Below, one piece after another: positions 1 through 8,746 of a stretch of 64,000 nucleotides of DNA. The notes under the pieces are model-generated. The model ran no database searches, had not been told where the DNA came from, and saw only the letters and a program-made list of their open reading frames with translations. The first letter of the stretch is position 1. The number at the start of each line of letters is the position of its first letter. Source of the DNA: Thiomicrorhabdus sp. 6S3-12 (GTDB lineage Bacteria; Pseudomonadota; Gammaproteobacteria; Thiomicrospirales; Thiomicrospiraceae); NCBI RefSeq assembly GCF_017571475.1, contig NZ_JAGETW010000007.1, positions 1 to 64,000 on the forward strand, in the 5' to 3' direction. A program made the translations under genes and the position numbers.

Positions 1-402
1 GTTGGCGGTGTAACAGATGTTGTCGATCAGCTTTTGGGAACCGACACCACTTCAACGGACGACGGTCTGAACTTGGTTACCACCGATGTTCAGCAACTGT
101 TGACCGGCGAAGACGATCTGATTTCTTCGGTTAATGATCTGCTTGGCGGTCATGCAGCTGACGATACTGCTGGTTCAGTCGATCAGCTGGTTGATGGTGT
201 TACAGATGCAGTCGATCAGTTGCTTGGTACAGATACGGAGCAGGTTGATGATCTGTTGAACGAGGTTACCACTCTGGTCAGTGATCTATTGGGCGGAAAT
301 ATTTCGCTTGATGCTGACGCAGGTGCGTCTACTTCCGGAGATGGCGGTTTATTAAGCCTGAATTTATTGAGCATTAATGACAATGATTTTAACAACGGCT
401 AA
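1..402 (+). CDS. Asp-rich repeat protein, C-terminal part (5' end outside window)
   Basis: The frame is open from the first base, so this is the last 133 residues of a longer protein. It is rich in Asp, Leu, Val, Gly and Thr and almost lacks basic residues. A repeat is visible: the block GVTDVVDQLLGTDT at the start recurs about 63 residues later as GVTDAVDQLLGTDT, and shorter versions of the D-LLGG unit lie between. The DNA repeats as well (bases 1-48 resemble 190-237, a 189-bp period). No catalytic motif is visible. Such acidic repeats suit a secreted or surface protein, possibly calcium binding or matrix associated, but this is inference. A strong terminator follows, so this is the end of its transcript. 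Its function is not recognised. Confidence 0.7.
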   Translation, partial: VGGVTDVVDQLLGTDTTSTDDGLNLVTTDVQQLLTGEDDLISSVNDLLGGHAADDTAGSVDQLVDGVTDAVDQLLGTDTEQVDDLLNEVTTLVSDLLGGNISLDADAGASTSGDGGLLSLNLLSINDNDFNNG

Positions 403-433
403 GGTTTAGTCGTTTACAAAAGATCCCTTGTTG

Positions 434-464
434 CCCGCTTTAGTTTACTGAAGCGGGTTTTTTT
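434..464 (+). terminator. Rho-independent terminator of the repeat-protein gene
   Basis: An 11-bp stem (434-444 with 447-457, one T.G pair, tight loop) is followed by a run of seven T (458-464). It lies 32 bases after the stop codon of the upstream gene. Confidence 0.85.
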
Positions 465-483
465 GTTTTCGAGTGTTACTTTT

Positions 484-894
484 TTAGGCGTGGCGGATCT
501 GGATCATTTGCGCAGCTTTGTATAGCCAGGCGCTGAAGAGAGGCATGCGGGTCTGTTGAGCGCTGATGACTTCGTTGAGCGAATATTCACTCAGTGGTTG
601 GCCTAAGACTGCGCAGGCGCTTTTAACGAGGTAGTAGAGCTCTTCGGAAGAAAAGTTTTTCTGTATGTTGATATAGCTGAATTTCGCGATAATGGCGGCT
701 TGCAGCGCCAAAGGCCATTCCTTTTCCTGGACCTTGAAGCTTTTTAACAGTTCGGTGTCGCTTTGGCGGCTTTCCCATAGCTCAAGCATCTCTGCCAAAG
801 AGTAAGTGGTGAACAGATGGTCAACCAGATCTCTGGAGTTTGCCGGCAGGGCATTTCTTAAACTGAACTCGTAGTTTTCGTTGTATAGACTCAT
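484..894 (-). CDS. Hypothetical protein, 136 aa
   Basis: A complete reading frame that starts with ATG and is divergent from apt. The product is soluble and mainly helical, with no signal peptide, membrane segment or recognisable catalytic motif. Tyr, Leu and Glu/Gln are frequent (for example SEELYYLV). Composition and codon use look like the neighbours, so I take it as a real gene. The start is close to the apt promoter region on the other strand. I do not recognise the family. Confidence 0.65.
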   Translation of the reverse strand: MSLYNENYEFSLRNALPANSRDLVDHLFTTYSLAEMLELWESRQSDTELLKSFKVQEKEWPLALQAAIIAKFSYINIQKNFSSEELYYLVKSACAVLGQPLSEYSLNEVISAQQTRMPLFSAWLYKAAQMIQIRHA

Positions 895-1011
895 TTACGT
901 TCTCTATCGATTCTCAGAATTGAGCAAAGCGAGTAGAATAAGGATAATTTCGAGCATATCAGGTTTCTGTTATCGCTTACAACTTAATTTATTTTTGTGA
1001 AAGAGTCTTTT

Positions 1012-1530
1012 ATGTCACTGCATCCACTAGCTCAATATCTTGCCCAGGTTCCTGATTTTCCAAAGCCGGGAATTCTCTTCAGCGATATATCGCCTTTATT
1101 GAAAACGCACTTCAATGAAACCATTGATGCCATAAGTGACCTTTTTTCCGAAGAAGAGTGGGCGAAGATCGATTGCATTGCCGGTATTGAATCGCGAGGC
1201 TTTATTTTTGCTTCCGCTCTTGCCTACAAACATAACAAGGGATTTATCAAAGTTCGTAAACCGGGCAAGCTTCCGAACGTCCATGCTTCCGTAGAGTACG
1301 ATCTGGAGTACGGTAAGGATAAATTGGAGATGCAGAAAGGCGACGGCAGTAATCTGATTCTACTGGATGATTTGATTGCGACAGGCGGCTCTATGGGCGC
1401 GGCGGCCGAACTATGCGAAAAGGTGGGTTATAAAGTTGTCGGATTGGCCTGTTTGATTGATTTAAAAGCGCTAAACAGTTTTGTTTATAAAGAGATGAAA
1501 GTACGTTCGGTTATGCAGTTTGACGATTAA
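1012..1530 (+). CDS. apt: Adenine phosphoribosyltransferase
   Basis: Converts adenine and PRPP to AMP plus pyrophosphate in purine salvage, in the cytoplasm. The PRPP-binding signature is clear (LILLDDLIATGGSM, about residues 115-128), as is the purine-PRTase N-terminal region (DFPKPGILFSDISPLL). Length is 172 aa, usual for Apt. I chose the ATG at 1012, with GAAAGAG just upstream; an in-frame GTG at 997 would add five residues. It is monocistronic: a bidirectional terminator follows and argH converges from the other side. Confidence 0.95.
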   Translation: MSLHPLAQYLAQVPDFPKPGILFSDISPLLKTHFNETIDAISDLFSEEEWAKIDCIAGIESRGFIFASALAYKHNKGFIKVRKPGKLPNVHASVEYDLEYGKDKLEMQKGDGSNLILLDDLIATGGSMGAAAELCEKVGYKVVGLACLIDLKALNSFVYKEMKVRSVMQFDD

Positions 1531-1560
1531 ACGATCGTAGTTTGTTTCCGTCCTTAGTAA

Positions 1561-1597
1561 AAACCCGGAGATTTTATTCTCCGGGTTTTGTTTTTTT
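1561..1597. terminator. Bidirectional terminator between apt and argH
   Basis: A perfect 10-bp stem (1561-1570 with 1579-1588) with an 8-base loop is followed on the + strand by TG and seven T. The opposite strand also ends in a short T tract, so it can serve both convergent genes. Confidence 0.85.
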
Positions 1598-1612
1598 ACA
1601 GCAAAGACGGTT

Positions 1613-3010
1613 TTAAATCGTTTCCAGATAAGCTTTCGCGCGTCCGACTGCTTCCAGAACCTGTTTCGGTGCAGTCCCGCCAAAGTGATCGCGCGCGGCG
1701 ACAGAGCCTTCCAGCGTCAGAACGTCATACACATCCTCACCGATTTTTTCGCAGAAGCCTTGCAGGGTCTCCAGGGACATTTCGGACAGATCCTGGCCGG
1801 TTTTTATCCCGTGAGCGACAGCAAGCCCAACGACTTCATGTGAGTCGCGGAACGCCAGTCCTTTGCCAACCAGATAATCTGCCAGATCGGTAGCGGTTGA
1901 GAAGCCGCGTTTCGCCGCTTCGTAGGTCATCTCTTTTTTAACGATCATTGCCGGGACCATATCGGCAAAAGCACGCAGACTGCCTTTCACTGTATCGACC
2001 GTATCGAACAAAGGTTCCTTGTCTTCCTGATTGTCTTTGTTATAAGCCAGAGGTTGAGATTTCATCAGTGTCAGCAGGCTGATCAAATGACCATAAACGC
2101 GACCGGTTTTTCCGCGAACCAGTTCCGGTACATCCGGGTTTTTCTTCTGAGGCATAATTGAAGAACCGGTACAGAAACGATCCGGAAGATCGATAAACTG
2201 GAATTGTGCCGAAGACCAAAGCACCAGTTCTTCCGAGAAGCGTGACATGTGCATCAGCAGTGTCGCGGCAAAATGGGTGAACTCAATGGCAAAATCACGA
2301 TCGGAAACGCCGTCCAGCGAGTTTTCGCTGATACGTTCGAAGCCAAGCAGTTCCGCCGTATAATGGCGATCGATCGGGTAGGTTGTTCCGGCAAGTGCCG
2401 CTGAACCTAGAGGCATGGTGTTAACGCGTTTGCGGCAATCCTGAAGGCGTTCGATATCACGTTTAATCATTTCAAACCAAGCCAACATATGATGTCCGAA
2501 GGTGACCGGCTGGGCGGTTTGCAGATGGGTAAAGCCGGGCATAATGGTCTGAGCTTCCCGTTCCGCCAACGTAATCAATCCTTGCTGCAGACGCTTCAGT
2601 TCCGGCAGGATCTGATCGATTTCGTCACGCAGATAAAGGCGGATATCGGTTGCCACCTGATCGTTACGCGAGCGTCCGGTATGCAGTTTCTTACCGGTAA
2701 TACCGATAATATCGGTCAAACGGGCTTCGATATTCATATGAATATCTTCCTGCTTGATCGACCAGTTGAAGTCACCGGCTTCGATCTCCTGCTGTACCTG
2801 ACCCAGACCGTCGATAATATCTTGCAGTTCCTTGTCATTCAGGATTCCGACTTTATTGAGCATTCTGGCATGTGCCATTGAGCCCTGAATATCCTGCTTA
2901 TACATGCGTTTATCGAACATGATTGAAGCGGTAAAAGCTTCAACAAAGGCGTCGGTGGATTCGCTGAAGCGTGCGCTGGAGAGTTTTTCTTGATTGTGTT
3001 GATTGCTCAT
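1613..3010 (-). CDS. argH: Argininosuccinate lyase
   Basis: Cleaves argininosuccinate to arginine and fumarate, the last step of arginine synthesis. The fumarase/aspartase-superfamily signature [12 protein letters not shown] is present, with the family motifs [12 protein letters not shown] and [11 protein letters not shown] upstream. It is 465 aa from the ATG at 3010, normal for ArgH; a TTG at 3022 would add four residues and no strong ribosome site decides between them. It precedes a secreted thioredoxin-like gene on the same strand and is divergent from hemC, an order common in gammaproteobacteria. Confidence 0.96.
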   Translation of the reverse strand: MSNQHNQEKLSSARFSESTDAFVEAFTASIMFDKRMYKQDIQGSMAHARMLNKVGILNDKELQDIIDGLGQVQQEIEAGDFNWSIKQEDIHMNIEARLTDIIGITGKKLHTGRSRNDQVATDIRLYLRDEIDQILPELKRLQQGLITLAEREAQTIMPGFTHLQTAQPVTFGHHMLAWFEMIKRDIERLQDCRKRVNTMPLGSAALAGTTYPIDRHYTAELLGFERISENSLDGVSDRDFAIEFTHFAATLLMHMSRFSEELVLWSSAQFQFIDLPDRFCTGSSIMPQKKNPDVPELVRGKTGRVYGHLISLLTLMKSQPLAYNKDNQEDKEPLFDTVDTVKGSLRAFADMVPAMIVKKEMTYEAAKRGFSTATDLADYLVGKGLAFRDSHEVVGLAVAHGIKTGQDLSEMSLETLQGFCEKIGEDVYDVLTLEGSVAARDHFGGTAPKQVLEAVGRAKAYLETI

Positions 3011-3068
3011 AAATGTGCTCAAAGTTTTTAAAATGAAATTGATCGCTCTTTGCGGCGAGTGGATGCGG

Positions 3069-3617
3069 CTACCTTGAACCCTTCTGTTTTTCCAGAAGCT
3101 CCGGAGTCGCCGGTATGCGCTTGTCGAGCCCCATATTTTTATAGGCTTGATTAATCCGGCTATGGATCAGGCTGGCAAACAGCGTGATTTCCGAAATGCC
3201 GACAATGCGCTCCGCGACCTCCTTGCCTTTGCCATCGAAAAATACGATCGTCGGCGTCAGGTCGGCGTTCAGTTGATAGGCCCACTTGCTTTTAATAATC
3301 GGTTTGCCGTTCCAGTCGGGTATCGGGTCTTTTTCATCAATACCGACATGGCGCAGATAAACCACTTTTCCTTGATACATGCCGTTGAAAATCATCGGGT
3401 TCAGGACTTTTTCCTTTAGAACCTGACAGTATTCACACCATTCGGCGCTAAACAGCAGCAGAATCGGCAATTGTTGGGTTTGCGCCTGCTGCCCGAGAGT
3501 TTGCAGGTTCTGCAGTTCCGGCAGTCCGTCTGTCTGGGCAAAAACAGGCTTGCTGCCGAGGCTGAGCGCGAAGCCGGCAACAAATAACAGTAAGCGTTTG
3601 GAAACAATGGAAAACAT
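3069..3617 (-). CDS. Periplasmic thioredoxin-fold protein
   Basis: 182 aa with an N-terminal signal peptide (hydrophobic core about residues 8-20, likely cut after VFAQ). A thioredoxin fold follows, with active site W-C61-E-Y-C64 and the cis-proline segment LTPTIVFF. This suits a periplasmic thiol-disulfide reductase, or a thioredoxin receiving electrons from a DsbD-type protein. SoxW-like proteins in sulfur oxidisers have a comparable build, but the EYC pair alone does not prove that role. It lies upstream of argH on the same strand with a 58-base gap. Confidence 0.8.
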   Translation of the reverse strand: MFSIVSKRLLLFVAGFALSLGSKPVFAQTDGLPELQNLQTLGQQAQTQQLPILLLFSAEWCEYCQVLKEKVLNPMIFNGMYQGKVVYLRHVGIDEKDPIPDWNGKPIIKSKWAYQLNADLTPTIVFFDGKGKEVAERIVGISEITLFASLIHSRINQAYKNMGLDKRIPATPELLEKQKGSR

Positions 3618-3693
3618 AGCGTTTGTCTGCCTTATGGTTTTGTAAATGCCTAGCCCAAGCGTTTTTCAAGTCTGTGTAATTGTTGTACTATGT

Positions 3694-3728
3694 AACCCTT
3701 TATTTTAGCGAAAACGCTTAAGGGTTTT
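3694..3728 (+). other. Leader hairpin upstream of hemC
   Basis: AACCCTT (3694-3700) can pair with AAGGGTT (3720-3726), with an inner AGCG/CGCT stem, followed by TTTC. It lies about 120 bases before the hemC start, and the gene behind it is divergent. If the hemC promoter is upstream (a weak TACTAT box is near 3687), this would sit in the leader and could act as an attenuator. Evidence is structure only. Confidence 0.35.
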
Positions 3729-3846
3729 TCAGTAAAATGGCAAAACTTTAAGCGGTCTTTTTTAAAAAGATGGCACCTGCCGGAAGCCTTGCATAGCTGA
3801 GGTATCCGGCATAGATGATATTTTTACTGGTTAGATTGGAAGAGAA

Positions 3847-4791
3847 ATGAGAGATACACTGCGGATCGCAACACGTAAAAGCCCACTGGCAATGTGGCAG
3901 GCCGAATTTGTTAAGGCGGAACTGGAAAAAGCGTACCCAGAACTGAAAGTCGAACTGCTTCCAATGACCACCAAGGGCGACAAGATCCTGAATGTGCCTC
4001 TGGCTAAAATCGGCGGCAAAGGGCTTTTCACCAAAGAGCTTGAAGATCGCATGATGGACGGCGATGCGGATATCGCCGTGCACTCGATGAAAGACGTTCC
4101 AATGGAATTACCGGAAGGATTTGCTTTGGGAGCGATTCTTGAACGACACAGCCCGACGGACGCCTTTGTTTCCAATAATTACGTCGCTTTCGAAGAACTG
4201 CCGCAAGGTGCGGTGCTCGGGACTTCCAGCCTGCGCCGTAAGGCGCAATTGATGGCAATCCGTCCGGATCTGGATGTTCGCGATCTGCGCGGTAACGTCG
4301 GAACGCGTCTTGGCAAACTGGATGCCGGTGAATACGATGCCATCGTTTTAGCGACGTCAGGACTGCAGCGTTTGGAACTGGACGAGCGTATCCGCCATGA
4401 AATCGTGCCGGAAGTCTGTTTGCCGGCGGTTACTCAGGGAACGCTGGGGATCGAGTATTTCGCCAAGGATAAAGATGTTAAAGAGATTATTTCGGTGCTT
4501 AACCATGAGCCGACTGAAATTCGAACCATTGCCGAACGTGCGATGAACCATCGTCTTGAAGGCGGCTGTCAGGTTCCGATCGGCGTTTTCGCCGAGCTGC
4601 TTGACGGCGATCGCATTCGAATTCGCGGTCTGGTGGCGAGTCTGGACGGTTCCACCGTTATTCAGAATCAGGTGGAAGGAGCGCAATCCGATGCACACGC
4701 TCTGGGTACTCAGTTGGGTGAGATGCTTCTGGACCAGGGGGCGAAAGAAATTCTGCAAGAGGTATATGCATCGGATCTGCATAAGGGTTGA
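3847..4791 (+). CDS. hemC: Hydroxymethylbilane synthase (porphobilinogen deaminase)
   Basis: Joins four porphobilinogen units into hydroxymethylbilane for heme and siroheme synthesis. Family motifs are intact: [10 protein letters not shown] at the N terminus, the Arg-rich substrate site [10 protein letters not shown] (about 126-135), and EGGCQVP with C241 as the dipyrromethane-attachment cysteine. It is 314 aa, normal for HemC. The ATG follows GGAAGAG by a few bases. First gene of hemC-hemD-hemX-hemY. Confidence 0.97.
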   Translation: MRDTLRIATRKSPLAMWQAEFVKAELEKAYPELKVELLPMTTKGDKILNVPLAKIGGKGLFTKELEDRMMDGDADIAVHSMKDVPMELPEGFALGAILERHSPTDAFVSNNYVAFEELPQGAVLGTSSLRRKAQLMAIRPDLDVRDLRGNVGTRLGKLDAGEYDAIVLATSGLQRLELDERIRHEIVPEVCLPAVTQGTLGIEYFAKDKDVKEIISVLNHEPTEIRTIAERAMNHRLEGGCQVPIGVFAELLDGDRIRIRGLVASLDGSTVIQNQVEGAQSDAHALGTQLGEMLLDQGAKEILQEVYASDLHKG

Positions 4792-4796
4792 TCGTG

Positions 4797-5591
4797 ATGC
4801 TCCGGCTTGCGGATCTGACGCTGTTGAATACCCGTCCGTCGCATCAGGCGACGGAACTTGAGAGTCTGCTGCAAGGGCATGAGGTCGCGGTGATCCCTTG
4901 TCCAACCATGGCGATCGAGTGGTTGCAGGACTTTTCCGTATCGGCGGATCTGGCGGATTACGATCTGGTGATATTTACCAGTGTCAATGCGATACAGGGA
5001 TGGCGTCAAGCCGTCAGCAAGAGTCTCTCACAACAGGCTGACGCTCCGGCCAGAGTGCTGGCCATAGGTCGGGCAACCGCCGAGGCTGGGAAAAAACTGG
5101 GTTTGCCGATTCAGACTCTGTCCGAGGATCGCTTTGACAGCGAAAGTCTGCTGGCGCACCCAAGTATGCAACAGCTTCAGGGGCTCAAGGTTCTGCTTGT
5201 CAAAGGCGAAGGCGGTCGCGACCTTCTGCCGACTGCACTGGCCGCGCGTCAGGCGCAGGTATTCAGTCTACCCGTTTACCGTCGCACAGCACTTCCGTTC
5301 TGTCTGCAACAATGGTTGCGTTTCAAGGAAAGCCCCCATCCTGTATTATTGATCAGCAGTTATGAAAGTTTCCGCAATCTGGTGCAGGAAGCGGCTGTCG
5401 TGTCCCCGCAATATGGTGCTTTCGATAGCTCTGCATGGGATTTTCTGGAGCTGGCGGTGGTTTTCAGTCAAAGGATTGCCGACCATTTACGTCAAAACGG
5501 CTGGAAACGTCCGATTGAAGTTTTGCAGACACAGAGCAACCATGGTGTTCTGGACGCTTTACAGAGCTATATTGAAAAGTCGGCTTTGTGA
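4797..5591 (+). CDS. hemD: Uroporphyrinogen-III synthase
   Basis: Closes and inverts ring D of hydroxymethylbilane to give uroporphyrinogen III. HemD sequences diverge strongly, so the call rests on the two-lobed alpha/beta composition, typical segments such as LVIFTSVNAI and a late Ser/Tyr stretch (LLISSYESF), length (about 264 aa) and position right after hemC. The start is ambiguous: ATG 4797, GTG 4794 and TTG 4788 are in frame behind AAGGG at 4783-4787. The TTG would overlap the hemC stop, implying translational coupling. Confidence 0.9.
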   Translation: MLRLADLTLLNTRPSHQATELESLLQGHEVAVIPCPTMAIEWLQDFSVSADLADYDLVIFTSVNAIQGWRQAVSKSLSQQADAPARVLAIGRATAEAGKKLGLPIQTLSEDRFDSESLLAHPSMQQLQGLKVLLVKGEGGRDLLPTALAARQAQVFSLPVYRRTALPFCLQQWLRFKESPHPVLLISSYESFRNLVQEAAVVSPQYGAFDSSAWDFLELAVVFSQRIADHLRQNGWKRPIEVLQTQSNHGVLDALQSYIEKSAL

Positions 5592-5592
5592 T

Positions 5593-5620
5593 ACTTTTAG
5601 GTTGATAGCAACCTGAAAGT
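5593..5620 (+). other. Intercistronic hairpin after hemD
   Basis: A 12-bp stem with one T.G pair and loop ATAG begins two bases after the hemD stop. No T run follows, so it does not look like a terminator. A second inverted repeat (CTTGAC-GAGA with TCTC-GTCAAG, 5635-5667) follows before hemX. They may protect the hemCD message or be processing sites. Confidence 0.55.
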
Positions 5621-5722
5621 AAAGGCCGAACGGTCTTGACGAGATCTTTATGTGTTTCTCGGTCAAGCCCCTTGCGCACTCAACTTTTTCGCCCTACGGG
5701 CATGATCTGGAGCTTATAAGTT

Positions 5723-7009
5723 ATGTCAGATACACAGAATAATAAATCCGACAGTGAAATTATCGAGGCGGAAGTCATTTCTGAATCCGACGCTGACCGG
5801 AATGCCGAGCGCAAAGAGAAGGGTACGGGTCAGTATCGCTCGACAAAACATGCTGCAAAACCAGCTGAAGGGCTGATCAGCCGAATTAAGCATGTCCTGT
5901 TGCATTTTGCGTTCGCCATCGCGGTGATTCTGGCGTTAATTTTCCTTTATAGCGAGCAGAGCTGGTTATCAAGCCGTTTTGCCACTGTAGACGGTGATTT
6001 ACAGACTTTGGATCAGAAAATCAGACAGGCGCAGGCGATCGCGGCCGACGCTGAAAAAGCGCGCCAGGAGCAGCTGCAGAACATTGAAACGCTCAGTAAG
6101 CAGGTAGCACAGATCAAAGCTTCCCTTGAGGAGAATACCGCAGTTACTCCGGACAGTCTGGCTAAGCTGAAACAGCAACTGGAAACACAATTCGAGCAAA
6201 AACTTTCTTCGCTTCCTGTGCCAGAGGTTTCGTCCGATTCGGCGGATCAGCCGGCTGCGGTTGCAGAAAGTCGGGTCGAGGCGCTGGAACTTAAACTGGC
6301 GGCGTTGCAGAGCGCACAGGCTGCGCTCGAGGGTAAACAGGATCAACCGACGACCACAAATAAAAATGTTGAGCCACTGTCGCTTGACGAACTTAAGACT
6401 TGGGCGATCAAAATTAATACTCAATGGTTGTTGCAGGTTCCTCAGGAACAGGTCGAGCAGCAGTTATTGGCTTTCAAGCAAGCTTTGCAAGTGATGCCTG
6501 CGGCAACCGGCAACTCTTTGTCTTTGCTGCTGGAGCAGGATTTGACGCAGCTTAAAGAGCAGCAGATTGCAACACAGCAGCAGAAACCGTCGGTTGCTCC
6601 TCTACGGCGGTTGATTGAACAGATGTCTGCTCCGAAGACGGATTTTCAGGGAGAGTCCGAGCAATCGCCTGCCGAGCAAAGTGCCTGGGGCGCTTTATTG
6701 GAGAAGTTTTCAGGGTTGATCAAAATCCAGAAGCGGCAAAGCGAGCAGGTGAGCCATGTTGAGGCTTTGATGTTGCACGAAGTTATTCAGCAGCGCCTGT
6801 TGATAGAGATTGACCGTCTGGATTATGCATTGCAGATCGGTTCCGAGCCAATGCTTAAACGTTCTATAGAGCGTTTGCAGACGGTTGTTGCAGGACAAGC
6901 TCCGCAGATTGCCGACGAGTTCAAAGCGGCACTGGTGCCTTTCAAATCGTTGCGAGGGTGGCAGCGTCAGCCGTTGTTGATTACCCAAATCGCTGCTGTG
7001 AATCAATAG
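5723..7009 (+). CDS. hemX: HemX-like membrane protein of the heme operon
   Basis: 428 aa. About 55 charged N-terminal residues precede one membrane segment (about 59-76) and a long periplasmic coiled coil rich in Gln, Ala, Leu and Lys (about 85-210), then a helical C-terminal domain. This matches HemX, once annotated as uroporphyrinogen-III C-methyltransferase but lacking a SAM-binding methyltransferase domain; none is visible here. Its role is unproven and probably scaffolds or regulates tetrapyrrole enzymes. It precedes hemY by eight bases. Confidence 0.88.
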   Translation: MSDTQNNKSDSEIIEAEVISESDADRNAERKEKGTGQYRSTKHAAKPAEGLISRIKHVLLHFAFAIAVILALIFLYSEQSWLSSRFATVDGDLQTLDQKIRQAQAIAADAEKARQEQLQNIETLSKQVAQIKASLEENTAVTPDSLAKLKQQLETQFEQKLSSLPVPEVSSDSADQPAAVAESRVEALELKLAALQSAQAALEGKQDQPTTTNKNVEPLSLDELKTWAIKINTQWLLQVPQEQVEQQLLAFKQALQVMPAATGNSLSLLLEQDLTQLKEQQIATQQQKPSVAPLRRLIEQMSAPKTDFQGESEQSPAEQSAWGALLEKFSGLIKIQKRQSEQVSHVEALMLHEVIQQRLLIEIDRLDYALQIGSEPMLKRSIERLQTVVAGQAPQIADEFKAALVPFKSLRGWQRQPLLITQIAAVNQ

Positions 7010-7017
7010 GAGGCGGT

Positions 7018-8226
7018 ATGAAACTGGTTGTGACCTGGATTCTGGCGCTGTTACTGGCCTCTGCGGTAGCGACGCTCATGCTGTATGACAACGGTATCGT
7101 GTCCATGGCATGGGGCGAATGGATTATCGAAACCAGCCTGAGCTTTTTCGTTGCGGCAGTGGTGGTGTTTTTTATTTCCGCTTATGTCTTGATTCGTTTG
7201 CTTTTTATACTTTGGAATCTGCCTAAGTTCTGGCGAAATCACCGTCAGATCCGCCGTATCAGTAAAGCGCAGGACGCTATGACCGAAGGGATGATCGCGT
7301 TGGAGTACGGTGAGTGGCACAAGGCGGAAAAGGCTTTGATTCGGAGTGCCCGGCAGAGCGAAACGGGACTGGTGAATTATCTCAGTGCAGCGAAGATGGC
7401 CCAGAATCAGGGCGCCGAAAAGCGTCGCGACCGCTATCTGCAACAGGCGCGGGATGCTTATCCGGAAGAATATATGCTGATCGGTCTGGTTGAGGCGCGT
7501 CTGTTGCTTGAAAAGGCACCGTGGGAAGCACTCGCTCTGCTTCAGGCATTGCATGAGCAGGAACCGAAACACCAGACGGTATTGCAGGAATATGCGCAAG
7601 TGTTGATTCAATTGCATCAGTGGGGTGAGCTGGAATCCCTGATGCCGGAGATCAAGCGCAGCAAGGCTTATGTTCGGGAAGAACTCTGGTCTCTGCAACG
7701 CAAACTTTGGGCCGGAAAACTCAGTGTGACTAAAGACATCGACGAGTTGGATGCGCTGTGGCATGAGCTAAGCTCGAAAGAGCAATTGGAGCCGGAAATC
7801 TTGTCCGAGTATATCGAACAGCGAATCGGATTTTCCGAAGAAGTCGGATTGGAAAAACTGATCGAAAAGGCGCTTTCCAAACAGTGGGATAACCGTCTGG
7901 TCTATCAGTACGGGAGAATCTCGCTGGGGCCGGCATTCGATCGTCTTAAAAAAGCGGAAAAGTGGCTCAAGAGTCAGCCCGACAATGCGATTCTTTTATT
8001 AACTTTGGGGCGTTTGGCGTGCTGCGGTCAGATGTGGGCGATGGGAAAAAGTTATCTGAAACAGAGTCTTAAAATTGAACCGCAGCTCGAGACATTTCAC
8101 GCCTTGGCTCGCTGTTATGAGGCGGAAGGACAGGAGTCGCAAGCGGCTTTGGTGTACAAGGAAGCGATCGAGCAGTTACAGGAAAAAAATCAGGTTCTGA
8201 CCTATAAAGAAATTTCCGAAACTTGA
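7018..8226 (+). CDS. hemY: HemY-like TPR membrane protein
   Basis: 402 aa from the ATG at 7018, chosen because AGGAGG stands six bases upstream; the longer frame from 6958 lies inside hemX. Two N-terminal membrane helices (about 2-22 and 41-64) precede a HemY N-terminal domain and tetratricopeptide-type helices to the end (for example AEKALIRSARQSETGLVNYLSAA). This family belongs to the hemCDXY operon and is not the protoporphyrinogen oxidase also called HemY in other bacteria. It is likely an inner-membrane assembly factor. Confidence 0.9.
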   Translation: MKLVVTWILALLLASAVATLMLYDNGIVSMAWGEWIIETSLSFFVAAVVVFFISAYVLIRLLFILWNLPKFWRNHRQIRRISKAQDAMTEGMIALEYGEWHKAEKALIRSARQSETGLVNYLSAAKMAQNQGAEKRRDRYLQQARDAYPEEYMLIGLVEARLLLEKAPWEALALLQALHEQEPKHQTVLQEYAQVLIQLHQWGELESLMPEIKRSKAYVREELWSLQRKLWAGKLSVTKDIDELDALWHELSSKEQLEPEILSEYIEQRIGFSEEVGLEKLIEKALSKQWDNRLVYQYGRISLGPAFDRLKKAEKWLKSQPDNAILLLTLGRLACCGQMWAMGKSYLKQSLKIEPQLETFHALARCYEAEGQESQAALVYKEAIEQLQEKNQVLTYKEISET

Positions 8227-8260
8227 GGTTATAAGACAGAAATGTGCCGTTATTAGGGGT

Positions 8261-8617
8261 TTAAGCTCGTCTTAAGCGTTTTGCTTTGTGCGAAGTGGAA
8301 TCATGCACGACGCTTTCGAAAAATTCGCTGAATGCCTCCGGCGTCTTGTCCAGATGGCAGCCTACCCGGTCTATGCGCAAGCGGTTACAGCGGTTTTTGG
8401 CACTCAGTTTCAGTCTCAGCTGGCGCTCCCAATGAGGACTCCAGTCATCCACGACTAGCTCAACCTGATGGATTGCGCTCAGGGGCGGAACGTGACAGAT
8501 AAAGGCTACGCCCGCAGCACTGATATCGACAATGGTTCCGTCAAGTTGTTTGCCGTCCAATATCAGCTTGCACGGTATGCAGACCGGATATCTTTGACAG
8601 TTCCTTCTTTCTCGCAT
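8261..8617 (-). CDS. PilZ-domain protein
   Basis: 118 aa, essentially one PilZ domain. The c-di-GMP-binding signatures are visible: R5xxxR9 in an Arg-rich N terminus, then D31-I-S33-A-A-G36. A beta-rich body follows, then a basic C-terminal tail (KAKRLRRA). It probably binds c-di-GMP; the output is unknown. Monocistronic, convergent with hemY. A second PilZ protein lies at 24066-24470 and a GGDEF/EAL protein at 41064-43400, so the second messenger is clearly used. Confidence 0.8.
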   Translation of the reverse strand: MRERRNCQRYPVCIPCKLILDGKQLDGTIVDISAAGVAFICHVPPLSAIHQVELVVDDWSPHWERQLRLKLSAKNRCNRLRIDRVGCHLDKTPEAFSEFFESVVHDSTSHKAKRLRRA

Positions 8618-8746
8618 GCAAAATAAAACATATTCATTAATATTAATGCTCTATTTTCAATGCTTTTTGTCTTTTGTAAAGTCGAATTCTGCCTTGATCT
8701 GTAGAAGCGCGTTACACCGAAGCCGGTATTTTTCATCGATAAGCGC

